A DNA stretch of 64,000 bases, from contig NZ_BLRL01000008.1 in the NCBI RefSeq assembly GCF_015082335.1, forward strand, positions 98,203-162,202, given 5' to 3'. The DNA is from Moritella sp. F3. GTDB taxonomy: Bacteria; Pseudomonadota; Gammaproteobacteria; Enterobacterales; Moritellaceae. Below the pieces are notes generated by a model, which saw nothing but the letters and a program-made list of their open reading frames with translations, ran no database searches and was not told the DNA's origin. The translations under genes and the position numbers were made by a program. Shown piece by piece: positions 46,946-55,057 of this stretch. Each line of letters opens with the position of its first letter. Position 1 is the stretch's first letter.

Positions 46946-47149
46946 AGGAAAGTACTTTCTTGCGTATTCAGCTGATTTAGCCAATAAAACGAATGATGGA
47001 ATGACAATAATAAAACCGAAAGCAAAGATAAGCTCATGATTTTCTAACAGTTCATAGGTTGAATAAAAAACAATAAGCAACAACACAGAAATATGTAATT
47101 TGTGGAGTTTTGGGTTGTTTATTGAGAATTTGCAGTATTTTCTAATCAT
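46934..47149 (-). CDS. Possible small membrane protein
   Basis: This 71-residue frame encodes a basic N terminus and two hydrophobic stretches (HISVLLLIVFYSTYELL and LIFAFGFIIVIPSFVLLA), a plausible two-helix membrane protein. A GGAAGA lies rather far (about 12 bases) upstream of its ATG. Its end overlaps the kinase relic by 12 bp. No family is recognised. It could be a chance frame in AT-rich DNA. Confidence 0.35.
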   Translation of the reverse strand: MIRKYCKFSINNPKLHKLHISVLLLIVFYSTYELLENHELIFAFGFIIVIPSFVLLAKSAEYARKYFPSSR

Positions 47150-47434
47150 TAAAGTGCCATCTTCCAGAGTAAATAACTTTTATTGTAATGAAGTATACAT
47201 ATATTTATTTGATATAGATGGGGATTTAATCACATAAATGCTTAAATATGCATTTGGGAGTAGAGTTTATACGCTAATTTTATATAAGGTATTTTTCCGT
47301 TAGTTATGGCCTATTTGTGTTAACGGGGTATTTCATTTTATTGATCATATACTTATCTCATTCTATTGGATTTTGTGATTGGCATAATCACATTTGTAAT
47401 ACGCATTTATTAAATCAAGCATTTTTCATATTCG
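47150..47434 (+). other. Spacer and probable promoter region of the OmpA-family gene
   Basis: No gene is seen in this AT-rich stretch between the small membrane-protein frame and the OmpA-family leader. No confident promoter hexamers can be assigned. Confidence 0.35.
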
Positions 47435-47470
47435 TCAACTAGCCTTGTTAAAAAACAAGGAGATAGTTGA
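47435..47470 (+). promoter_or_regulatory. Leader hairpin that encloses the ribosome binding site of the OmpA-family gene
   Basis: TCAACTA (47435-47441) pairs with TAGTTGA (47464-47470), and CCTTGTT (47443-47449) pairs with AACAAGG (47454-47460). The loop is AAAA, with a small 1x3 internal loop. The Shine-Dalgarno AAGGAG (47457-47462) and the first base of the ATG at 47470 lie in the 3' arm. Fourteen base pairs would hide the start from ribosomes. No T-run follows, so it is not a terminator. Confidence 0.7.
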
Positions 47471-48579
47471 TGAACAATTTAAGTATAAAGCTAAGCGGAA
47501 AGCTAAGTTTAATCATGTGCGGTATGGTTGTATCTTTACAGCCCGTACTCGCTGAAACCGCAGGTAAAATCTATTTAAACCCAGCGGTTGGTTATCATAT
47601 GTTTGGTTCTAAACTGGGTGTTGAAGATGGTGCTGCGCTGGTTATTGGTGGTGAATATGTCATTAGCCCTAAATTTGGTGCAGAAGTCAGCTATCTTTAT
47701 GGCAATTCAGACATTGATGGTGCGTCTGGTGATGTCGATAACGCGCAATATACCCTTGATGGGTTGTACTACACTCCTGAAATGGGTAATTGGCAGCCGT
47801 TTTTGAATGCCGGTATTGGCCATGGTACGTTTGATGATGGCTCTAACGATACTAAAGAAACCCAACTTAATCTCGGTCTTGGTAGTCGCTATCATTTTAA
47901 TGAAAAGTGGTCGGCACGCTTACAGGCTAAAGTGATCAATAGTTTAGATGACGAGCGCTGGGACTCATTAGTTACAGCGGGCATCAGTTATGCATTTGGT
48001 GGTAAGAGTAAGGCCGCGCCAGTCGTATTACTTGATGGTGATGGTGACGCCGTCCTTGATGAAAATGATCAATGTCTTAGCACGCCTAGTGGTGTTTATG
48101 TTGATACTTCGGGTTGTGCATTCGATCGTGATGGCGACGGTATTCCCGATTACCTTGATCAATGTCCGGATAGTCCGTCGTTGGATAATTTAGATGCTAA
48201 TGGCTGTGCGATTGTTGTTGCTGCAATAGCGCAACCTGAATCGATCAAGTTAGAAGTACACTTTGCTAATAACTCGGCTGAAATTCCAGAAAGTGCGAAA
48301 GATGAGATTAAAGCCGTTGCTGATTTAATGACGCAGTTCCCTAATGCAAATGTTGAAATTGAAGGACATTCGGATAGTAGTGGTAATGCTGATTACAATA
48401 AGAAACTATCACAACGCCGGGCTGATGCGGTTCGCGATACTATCGTGAATGAATATGGTGTTGAAGATTCACGTGTTTCTGCTACAGGTTATGGGCAAGA
48501 AAACCCCATTGCCAGCAATAGCACAAAAGAAGGGCGTTTAGAGAATCGCCGAGTGATTGCTAATATGAGTTATAAATAA
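47470..48579 (+). CDS. OmpA-family outer-membrane protein
   Basis: This 369-residue protein has a signal peptide (cleavage near VSLQPVLAE) and an eight-stranded OmpA-like barrel of about 160 residues (AGKIYLNPAVGYHMFGSKLG to AGISYAFGG). Two thrombospondin-type-3 calcium repeats follow (DGDGDAVLDENDQCLSTPSG, DRDGDGIPDYLDQCPDSP). The C-terminal OmpA peptidoglycan-binding domain contains VEIEGHSDSSGNADYNKKLSQRRADAVR (the NxxLSxxRA-type motif reads NKKLSQRRADAV). The architecture is OprF/OmpA type. Translation is probably controlled by the leader hairpin. Confidence 0.9.
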   Translation: MNNLSIKLSGKLSLIMCGMVVSLQPVLAETAGKIYLNPAVGYHMFGSKLGVEDGAALVIGGEYVISPKFGAEVSYLYGNSDIDGASGDVDNAQYTLDGLYYTPEMGNWQPFLNAGIGHGTFDDGSNDTKETQLNLGLGSRYHFNEKWSARLQAKVINSLDDERWDSLVTAGISYAFGGKSKAAPVVLLDGDGDAVLDENDQCLSTPSGVYVDTSGCAFDRDGDGIPDYLDQCPDSPSLDNLDANGCAIVVAAIAQPESIKLEVHFANNSAEIPESAKDEIKAVADLMTQFPNANVEIEGHSDSSGNADYNKKLSQRRADAVRDTIVNEYGVEDSRVSATGYGQENPIASNSTKEGRLENRRVIANMSYK

Positions 48580-48626
48580 CATAAATTAGTTTAGTCATGT
48601 TCTGTTAGAACAGGAATGAGTATCAC

Positions 48627-48648
48627 GCCAGCGCAAGCTGGCTTTTTT
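48627..48648 (+). terminator. Terminator of the OmpA-family gene
   Basis: GCCAGC (48627-48632), tetraloop GCAA, GCTGGC (48637-48642), then six T: a textbook intrinsic terminator. Confidence 0.92.
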
Positions 48649-48841
48649 ATATTTGATGATTAATAGAGCTGACCCATTATCGATGTCGATTCTTTAATGG
48701 CACTATTTCACCTCAATATCACATATGACTGATGTTTTATTAGGTGTTAGCGGTAAAATTATGTTTAAAACACTTTAACCACTTTATTTACAAGGTAAAT
48801 ACGGGCGGACAGGTTTGCTTGTCCTATATTTATAAAGGGAT

Positions 48842-50518
48842 ATGTTTCAGATGGATTTGGAGTGTAGTGTGATTAATAAAAAACGATTTTTAGTTATTGA
48901 TGACTCAGTCGTCACGATCTCTCTAATGCGATGGATTTTAAACGGTGCTGGAATTGCAAATGAACTCATTGATAGCACAACGGACAGTTTAAAAGCCATT
49001 CGTTTATTGTCTCAGCATCGTTATGATGTGGTTATTTGCGATTATAATATGAATCATCATATTGATGGCGCGCTTATTTTTGATGAAGCCAAGCAGCGTA
49101 AATTAATTGCATCTGAAACTGTCTTTATTTGCGTGACAGGGGACTGCACCCTTTCTGTTGTTACGCACTTTATTGAATTAGAACCGGATGATTATTTACT
49201 TAAGCCTTTCTGTGCAAAAGATTTTATTCATCGCATTGAACTTGTGTTAGCGCGTAAAGCGATCATAGCACCCTTATTATCAGGGATGGAAAATCAAGAC
49301 TATCAGCCAGTTTTAAGCTTATGCGAGCAGTTCCGTCATAGTCATCCTGAGTATGTGACGTATATAAACCGTATTTATGGTGATTGTTTATTACGATTAA
49401 AGCGCCATGATGAGGCATTGTTCTTTTACCGAAAATCGTGTGCAGAAACTAACAGTGTTTGGTCTGAAATAGGACTGGGGCAAACTTACCAATCATTAGG
49501 GGATCTAGATAAAGCGGAAGATATTTTCAATAAGATATTATCGAAGCATCCTCGCCAACCAGTCGCCCGACAAAGTCTTGCAAATTGTATGATGGTCAGG
49601 GATAAATTACCGGATGCGATCCGAGAGTTTAATAAGGTGCATAAGATTAACCCTGCCAATCCTCATCGTGAGTTAATACTCGCTAATTTGTATACCGCAC
49701 TGCAACAACACAGTAAGGCCGCTGCAGGCTTTCAACGCTTTATTACCAAAGTTGAGAGTACGAGTCGTTATAGTTATGGTGTTGCAATGAATACCTATGT
49801 ATCGCTCTTGCTGGCAAGTTTATATACAGATTCGAGTAAAGAGCACGCTGAGCTGCTCAGTCAGGCGCAATATAAACTCCACGGCTATAGTGTAAATACT
49901 GAAGATGACAGTGCTGCGGAGTTCAATTTGTTAGTAGGGCTTGGCATCCTGGCCTATATTAATGGTGACATTAAGAATGCGTTGATTGTTATACATAAAA
50001 TAAAAGAAAATAAACAAGTAACCGCAGACTTTTATACTGAGTTAAACATTGCGCGTTTGTTTGGACTATGTGGGATCCCCGAATTATATGAGAAATCGGT
50101 CGGACGAGCGCAGGGGCTATGTAAAGAGACTAATGATGATATCTTAATGTTGAGCCAAATAAAGATGCTAGAAGGTGCTAAAAGTGAAGTCCAACAACGT
50201 TTGCAAGAAGGGAGGGAATTGACCGATAAAGCACAAGAAAAAAGGCAAGAAAATGCAGCAAATCTTGCTATTAAGTATGCCTATAAAGCCTTTCAACGGG
50301 TCCCGTTTAATTATAATAATTGTCGTTTAATTATTGAACTTACGGCATTGGCTACACCTTCTGAATCACAGTCAGAAACGAGCATTCATGAGCGTGAAAC
50401 TATCCTTAAATCTTGTGATTGGATTTACGAAAATGATAACCGTCCAACGACTGAAGAGAAGCGTTGTACCCATGAATTATTTCACCTTGCCCTTGGTAAG
50501 ATAAGTGTTGGCGTTTGA
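48842..50518 (+). CDS. Response regulator with TPR repeats
   Basis: This cytoplasmic protein of up to 558 residues has a receiver domain (FLVIDDSVVTISLMRWIL; acceptor Asp in YDVVICDYNMNHHIDG; CVTGD; DDYLLKPF). A long helical region of TPR-type repeats follows (RYGDCLLRLKRHDEALFFYRKS-like, IGLGQTYQSLGDLDKAEDIFNKIL, NPANPHRELILANLYTALQQHSKA). No DNA-binding, HisKA or GGDEF domain is present, so output is probably by protein binding. The start is uncertain: ATG 48842, ATG 48851 and GTG 48869 are in frame, and GTG 48869 has the best-placed GGAG. No kinase partner is adjacent except the convergent hybrid kinase downstream. Confidence 0.8.
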   Translation: MFQMDLECSVINKKRFLVIDDSVVTISLMRWILNGAGIANELIDSTTDSLKAIRLLSQHRYDVVICDYNMNHHIDGALIFDEAKQRKLIASETVFICVTGDCTLSVVTHFIELEPDDYLLKPFCAKDFIHRIELVLARKAIIAPLLSGMENQDYQPVLSLCEQFRHSHPEYVTYINRIYGDCLLRLKRHDEALFFYRKSCAETNSVWSEIGLGQTYQSLGDLDKAEDIFNKILSKHPRQPVARQSLANCMMVRDKLPDAIREFNKVHKINPANPHRELILANLYTALQQHSKAAAGFQRFITKVESTSRYSYGVAMNTYVSLLLASLYTDSSKEHAELLSQAQYKLHGYSVNTEDDSAAEFNLLVGLGILAYINGDIKNALIVIHKIKENKQVTADFYTELNIARLFGLCGIPELYEKSVGRAQGLCKETNDDILMLSQIKMLEGAKSEVQQRLQEGRELTDKAQEKRQENAANLAIKYAYKAFQRVPFNYNNCRLIIELTALATPSESQSETSIHERETILKSCDWIYENDNRPTTEEKRCTHELFHLALGKISVGV

Positions 50519-50615
50519 TTTAATACTCGCGTTAATACGAACTAATCATTTGTTAAAGCATTGGTAAAGCGGGGCAGGGTTCTGGTATTCTCTTACCGAC
50601 TTTATCTAACATGCA

Positions 50616-52916
50616 CTACTGCTGTTTATTTAATAACTGTTCGGCTAATACTTGATGCAAGTTATCTAATTCTATTGGCTTACCTAAATGCGCGTCAAAA
50701 CCAGAGTTTAAATAATCTGTAATGTCTTTTTCCATGACATTAGCCGTTAACGCTATAATCGGTGGGCAATTCGTTATTTGTTTAATTATTTTACAAGCCG
50801 TGACGCCATCCATCACGGGCATTTGAATATCCATTAAAATTAAATCGATTTTTGTTTCTTTAGCTTTAGTAACCGCCATCAATCCATTGTCGGCTAATAG
50901 CAGATTCGCTTTAGTCTCATTGAGCATTTTTTTTACGATTAGTTGATTAATTTTATTATCCTCAACAATCATAATTGTATAGTCGGATAATTCAGGTACA
51001 AATTGTTGTGGTTTCGTCTCTTTAATTGTCGTCGTATCTTTAGCTGGCGCTTTAATTAAGGGTAAACTAAAACCAAAACAAGTGCCTTCTCCTTCAATGC
51101 TTCGAACATTAATAGCACCTTTCATCAAATCGATGAGCACCTGAGTAATCGCCATACCTAAACCTGTGCCGCCATATTTACGCGTGGTTGATGTATCGGC
51201 TTGTGTAAAGCGGTTAAATAGCTTATCTAGCGTATCTTCACTCATACCAATACCAGAATCTTTGACTTCGATATATACAGATTGGTCTTGCTTATTTTCG
51301 ATAACGACTTCAATGGTTCCATTTTTAGTAAATTTGACAGCGTTTGACAATATATTGAGTAAAATTTGTCGTATACGTATCGGATCGCCAAACCAATTTT
51401 GCTCTTTGTTATGATAAACCAATGTAATTTTTGTTGTTTGTACGGTACTTTTTTGTGATAAGTCAGCAATAACAGACTGAGTAAGCTTAATTAAATCAAA
51501 GGGTATTATGTCAAGCTCTAACTTACCTTCTTCCATTTTTGATAAATCAAGAATATCGTTGATGATTGTTAGTAAACATTTTGCAGAATAAAGGGCCTGC
51601 TCAATAAGTTCTTTATCTTCTTCGATGACGGCTTTTTGATTTAGGATCTGTAAACTACCGTATATACCATTCATCGGCGTTCTGATTTCATGGCTCATAT
51701 TTGCCAGAAAAAGTGATTTAACTTTATTCGCATTATCCGCTTCTAATTTAGCGACTTCTAACTGGTTATTTTTATGATTAATCTGCTCTATGTGCTTAGC
51801 CAATTCAATATTGTTTATTGATAATGCATTTGTTTTTTCTTTCACAACTTTTTTGAGCTTGTAATTAAAAATGATGACACTAATAAGAATGAGTACTAAT
51901 AGTACGACGATGCCAAATATAACAAGCAGCGTTTTTGTGCTTAGTTGCTTTGTCGTATTTTCATAACTACTTATTGTTAAGCCATCTAAAGCGCTTGAGT
52001 TGGGTGCTAAAGCTAAGTCTTTATAGACATTGGCAATACGTATAAACCTTTGTTCATGCATAGTCCCCAACGGCACATAATTCGATTTTATAATACTTTT
52101 AGTCGCTTGAGCTTCGAGTAAAAGGAGTTTTTTCACTGCTTGTTTATTATATTTTTCAATGATTAAATCAACCGCTTCTTTTGGGTGATCTAAGGCATAT
52201 TGCCATCCTTTTAAACTTGCTCTTACGAATGCTTTTACTCTTTCTGGCTTTTTTCTGACATTCGATTCACTGGTGAAAATCAAGTCACCATAAAAGTCGA
52301 TACCATAGCTACTTGGATCGAGAATATTAATACCTACCCCCATATCTCTATAACTTAATATCTGGTCGGTTTTATAAGCAGACATCACATCAGCATCGCC
52401 TTTAATAAGCGACATGTTGTCAAAATTATGAGGGACATGGGTGTACTCACTATTACTCATTCCAGCAAGGGCGATTATGGCTATTAATGCCGCATCATCA
52501 ACATTTCGTTGAAACATAATACGTTTATCGACTAGATCATAAATACTGGTAATATTTTTACTTTTTAATGACATGAATACCAATGGACTTTCTTGAAAAA
52601 CAGTTGACGCAATAACGACAGGCAGACCTTTGAGTCGCTGTAAAACGATACTCGAGTCAGCAATACCATAATCAGCTCTGCCGCTGGTAACATCATCAAA
52701 TGGTGATGATGTTAGGTCACGTTCTCTTATCTCAACATCAAAACCTTCATTGGCATAAAAGCCCTTTTCTTTCGCAATATAGTAACCAGCAAATTGGAAT
52801 TGATGCATCCATTTTAATTGTAATGAGACTTCTTCAAGCGCAAATACTGGTGAGGCAGTGAATAACAATATACTCAAACTAATTGATTTTCTTAACTCGC
52901 TAAAGCGAAATGACAT
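50616..52916 (-). CDS. Hybrid histidine kinase with NMT1/THI5-like periplasmic sensor
   Basis: The 766-residue protein has a signal segment, then a periplasmic NMT1/THI5 solute-binding domain (residues about 27-300; VSLQLKWMHQFQFAGYYIAKEKGFYANEGFDVEI in family form, GRADYGIADSS, SLIKGDADVMSAY). A TM helix follows (TLLVIFGIVVLLVLILISVIIF), then HisKA ([19 protein letters not shown]), HATPase_c (NILSNAVKFTKNG, KDSGIGMSEDTL, GGTGLGMAITQVL) and a C-terminal receiver with its Asp in KIDLILMDIQMPVMDG. NMT1 domains bind thiamine-pyrimidine, riboflavin or related small molecules in ABC systems. Here it should act as a ligand sensor; ligand unknown. Confidence 0.88.
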   Translation of the reverse strand: MSFRFSELRKSISLSILLFTASPVFALEEVSLQLKWMHQFQFAGYYIAKEKGFYANEGFDVEIRERDLTSSPFDDVTSGRADYGIADSSIVLQRLKGLPVVIASTVFQESPLVFMSLKSKNITSIYDLVDKRIMFQRNVDDAALIAIIALAGMSNSEYTHVPHNFDNMSLIKGDADVMSAYKTDQILSYRDMGVGINILDPSSYGIDFYGDLIFTSESNVRKKPERVKAFVRASLKGWQYALDHPKEAVDLIIEKYNKQAVKKLLLLEAQATKSIIKSNYVPLGTMHEQRFIRIANVYKDLALAPNSSALDGLTISSYENTTKQLSTKTLLVIFGIVVLLVLILISVIIFNYKLKKVVKEKTNALSINNIELAKHIEQINHKNNQLEVAKLEADNANKVKSLFLANMSHEIRTPMNGIYGSLQILNQKAVIEEDKELIEQALYSAKCLLTIINDILDLSKMEEGKLELDIIPFDLIKLTQSVIADLSQKSTVQTTKITLVYHNKEQNWFGDPIRIRQILLNILSNAVKFTKNGTIEVVIENKQDQSVYIEVKDSGIGMSEDTLDKLFNRFTQADTSTTRKYGGTGLGMAITQVLIDLMKGAINVRSIEGEGTCFGFSLPLIKAPAKDTTTIKETKPQQFVPELSDYTIMIVEDNKINQLIVKKMLNETKANLLLADNGLMAVTKAKETKIDLILMDIQMPVMDGVTACKIIKQITNCPPIIALTANVMEKDITDYLNSGFDAHLGKPIELDNLHQVLAEQLLNKQQ

Positions 52917-53055
52917 GTTGCAGCCCTTATATGGCTATCAGGTATAAATTTAATGAAGCTTTATAGAAATAAATTATAGTGTAGTTTTAAGTATTAACGA
53001 ACAATATTAGTTATTTGAATGACTTTGTTCACGGCGGAGTGCTTGTTTATAAAGA

Positions 53056-53070
53056 CCCTCTTTAAGAGGG
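53056..53070. promoter_or_regulatory. Palindrome upstream of the hybrid kinase gene
   Basis: CCCTCTT-T-AAGAGGG is a perfect 7-1-7 palindrome about 140 bp upstream of the kinase start and about 70 bp upstream of the tRNA gene. Function unknown; candidate operator. Confidence 0.35.
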
Positions 53071-53097
53071 GTTAATCGAAAAAGGATAATTAGATGG

Positions 53098-53127
53098 TTG
53101 CGATATGGTTACGTAACATAGTATAGT
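53098..53127 (+). promoter_or_regulatory. Promoter of tRNA-Arg
   Basis: TTGCGA (53098-53103) and TATAGT (53122-53127) are spaced 18 bp apart and lie about 16 bp before the mature tRNA start, as expected for a sigma-70 tRNA promoter. Confidence 0.55.
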
Positions 53128-53142
53128 TATCAAATATTTAAA

Positions 53143-53219
53143 GTCTCCTTAGCTCAGCTGGATAGAGCGGCTCCCTCCTAAGGAGCAGGCCACAGGTTCG
53201 AATCCTGTAGGGGACACCA
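53143..53219 (+). tRNA. tRNA-Arg, anticodon CCT
   Basis: The 77-base gene folds cleanly. The acceptor stem GTCTCCT pairs with AGGGGAC, one G-T pair. The D arm is GCTC...GAGC, and the anticodon stem GCTCC/GGAGC holds the loop CTCCTAA, so the anticodon is CCT, reading AGG. The T arm is CAGGTTCGAATCCTG with its stem ACAGG/CCTGT, and CCA is encoded at 53217-53219. It closely matches E. coli argW. It ends 3 bp before the stop of the antisense SulP gene, and no terminator fits between. Confidence 0.95.
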
Positions 53220-53222
53220 TCT

Positions 53223-54860
53223 CTACAAATGCTCAAGCGCTGACTGTAATGCTTGCTCCCGCGATGTGCAGTGATTGTCATTTGGGATCAAACTTAATAC
53301 GTTTAACTTATCTAATCGCTCACGTGTATCGGTATTAGGGCATAACAATAACACCTCACAGTTAGCATCTAACGCATCTTTTATGGCGTTCTCGAGTGCC
53401 AGACCCACTGTGACATCTATCATCGGCACATCACTTAAATCTAATATCATTACTTCATAATCGCCAATGCTGGCATGCTGGCGCGATATTGCTTTAGATA
53501 CGCTAAATATCATCGGCCCTGATAAGTAGAAAAATAATACTTTGCCATTGGCTTTATCTAATATGGCGCGTTCAGTTTTGGTCAATGGCACATCGTTATC
53601 AGTATCGCTAATGCCTTTAACTTGGCGTGCTTGTGCTCGACTTAATTGCTCAATAATGATGATATTAGAAATAAAGACCCCTAGGCCGACAGCAACAATC
53701 AAATCAACAAATACGGTGAGTAGCATAACGCCGTACATGATCACCATACCTTGAATACTGACCTTGTGCGCCCGCTGAATGAAGCTCCAATCTAAAATGT
53801 TAAAACCGACATACACAGCGATCCCGGCCAATACCGCCATCGGGATCGGTTCTGTTAATCCGCCCGCGACTAATACCACTAGTGTTAACACAAGCGCTCG
53901 AACCATACCAGACAGTGGCGAACGTGCACCAACCTGTATGTTGGTTACTGTGCCCATGGTTGCCCCTGCACCTGGTAGCGCACCGAATAATCCAGAGAGC
54001 ATATTCGCAATACCTTGACCGCGCAGTTCTTTATCTGAATCGTGTTCTTTACGTGTTAATGAGTCACCAATGACGGCAGTTAACAAGGTATCAATACAAC
54101 CTAATGTACCAAGTACCAAGGCATCGATAACCATGGTCGTGAACATGTCGGCATTAAAATGCGGCATTACTAATGACGGTAACCCTGCTGGGATCTCTCC
54201 GATGCGGCGGATACTGTCGGTATCAAAAAATATGACTGATAACAGTGTGACGGCTACTAACGCGACCAGTTGTGCGGGCACATACTTGCGGTATTGTTTG
54301 GGAAAATAAAACAGTACGGCTAAAGTGAGTAAACCTAAAAATAGCTCACTGAAACTGACATTCTTAACGGTGTCTGGCAGTGCAGATAAAGTACCTACAA
54401 CACCACCAGACGGCGCTGCATGGCCTAATAGTGGCGATAATTGTAAGATGATTAGAATAACGCCGATACCAGACATAAAACCAGAGATGACACTGTAAGG
54501 CATTAATGTGACATATTTTCCCAGCTTTAGGGTGCCGAGTAAAATTTGAAAGGCACCAGCCATCATGACGACAGTGAAGGACATCGCCATGCCAGTTTCT
54601 GGATATTTAGCCATCATACTGGTGAGTACGGCCGTCATGATCACTGTCATTGGCCCGGTTGGCTCTGAAATTAACGTCGTTGAACCACCAAAAAGTGCAG
54701 CGAAAAATCCGACCATAATCGCGCCCCAAAGGCCAGCCTCAGCACCTGCGCCAGAGGCCACACCAAAGGCAAGGGCTAATGGCAGCGAGATGATCGCGGT
54801 AGTGACACCGCCAAACATATCACCTTTTAAATTCATACTGTCAAAACGATGTCCAAACAA
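53223..54860 (-). CDS. SulP-family anion transporter with STAS domain
   Basis: The 545-residue SLC26/SulP transporter has about 12-14 membrane segments. It shows GDMFGGVTTAIISLPLALAFGVASGAG, STTLISEPTGPMTVI and GQGIANMLSGLFGALPGAGATMGTV. A cytoplasmic STAS domain covers roughly the last 130 residues (VLFFYLSGPMIFSVSKAI, MILDLSDVPMIDVTVGLALENAI). Substrates in the family are sulfate, bicarbonate or other anions. The start is probably TTG 54860, with GGAG 9 bases upstream; ATG 54836 is an alternative. It is divergent from a LysR regulator, which likely controls it. Confidence 0.88.
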   Translation of the reverse strand: MFGHRFDSMNLKGDMFGGVTTAIISLPLALAFGVASGAGAEAGLWGAIMVGFFAALFGGSTTLISEPTGPMTVIMTAVLTSMMAKYPETGMAMSFTVVMMAGAFQILLGTLKLGKYVTLMPYSVISGFMSGIGVILIILQLSPLLGHAAPSGGVVGTLSALPDTVKNVSFSELFLGLLTLAVLFYFPKQYRKYVPAQLVALVAVTLLSVIFFDTDSIRRIGEIPAGLPSLVMPHFNADMFTTMVIDALVLGTLGCIDTLLTAVIGDSLTRKEHDSDKELRGQGIANMLSGLFGALPGAGATMGTVTNIQVGARSPLSGMVRALVLTLVVLVAGGLTEPIPMAVLAGIAVYVGFNILDWSFIQRAHKVSIQGMVIMYGVMLLTVFVDLIVAVGLGVFISNIIIIEQLSRAQARQVKGISDTDNDVPLTKTERAILDKANGKVLFFYLSGPMIFSVSKAISRQHASIGDYEVMILDLSDVPMIDVTVGLALENAIKDALDANCEVLLLCPNTDTRERLDKLNVLSLIPNDNHCTSREQALQSALEHL

Positions 54861-54944
54861 AGTTCAAATCTCCGTATCTAAACTGCAATTAAAGGGTCTA
54901 CATCCCTACATAGCTAACGAGCCTTTAGTTAGGTGGATTATGAC

Positions 54945-55005
54945 AATAAATAGATATAGATAAAAATAGATATTATCTATCTTTGCTATAGACTAATATC
55001 TATAT
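54945..55005. promoter_or_regulatory. LysR-type operator region between the SulP gene and lysR
   Basis: A perfect palindrome ATAGATA-T-TATCTAT occupies 54966-54980. Related half-sites flank it (ATAGATATA near 54950-54958, ATATCTATAT at 54996-55005). The cluster sits in the 197-bp divergent gap, as LysR operators do. Confidence 0.55.
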
Positions 55006-55057
55006 TGGTTTGTTCTTCGTTAGCGTTAGTAAGCAATCATAGAGTAATGGAGTTGTT

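Noticed and set aside
48661..48841. Small coding region between the OmpA-family terminator and the REC-TPR gene
   Set aside because: No frame with a start and ribosome binding site was found; it is probably only a promoter region.
53143..53219. tRNA-Arg as an integrated island boundary
   Set aside because: No integrase gene, and no repeated tRNA 3' end was noticed nearby; flanking genes look chromosomal.
54565..54963. 132-residue open frame opposite the SulP gene start
   Set aside because: It is antisense to conserved transmembrane sequence, with no ribosome binding site or recognisable domain.
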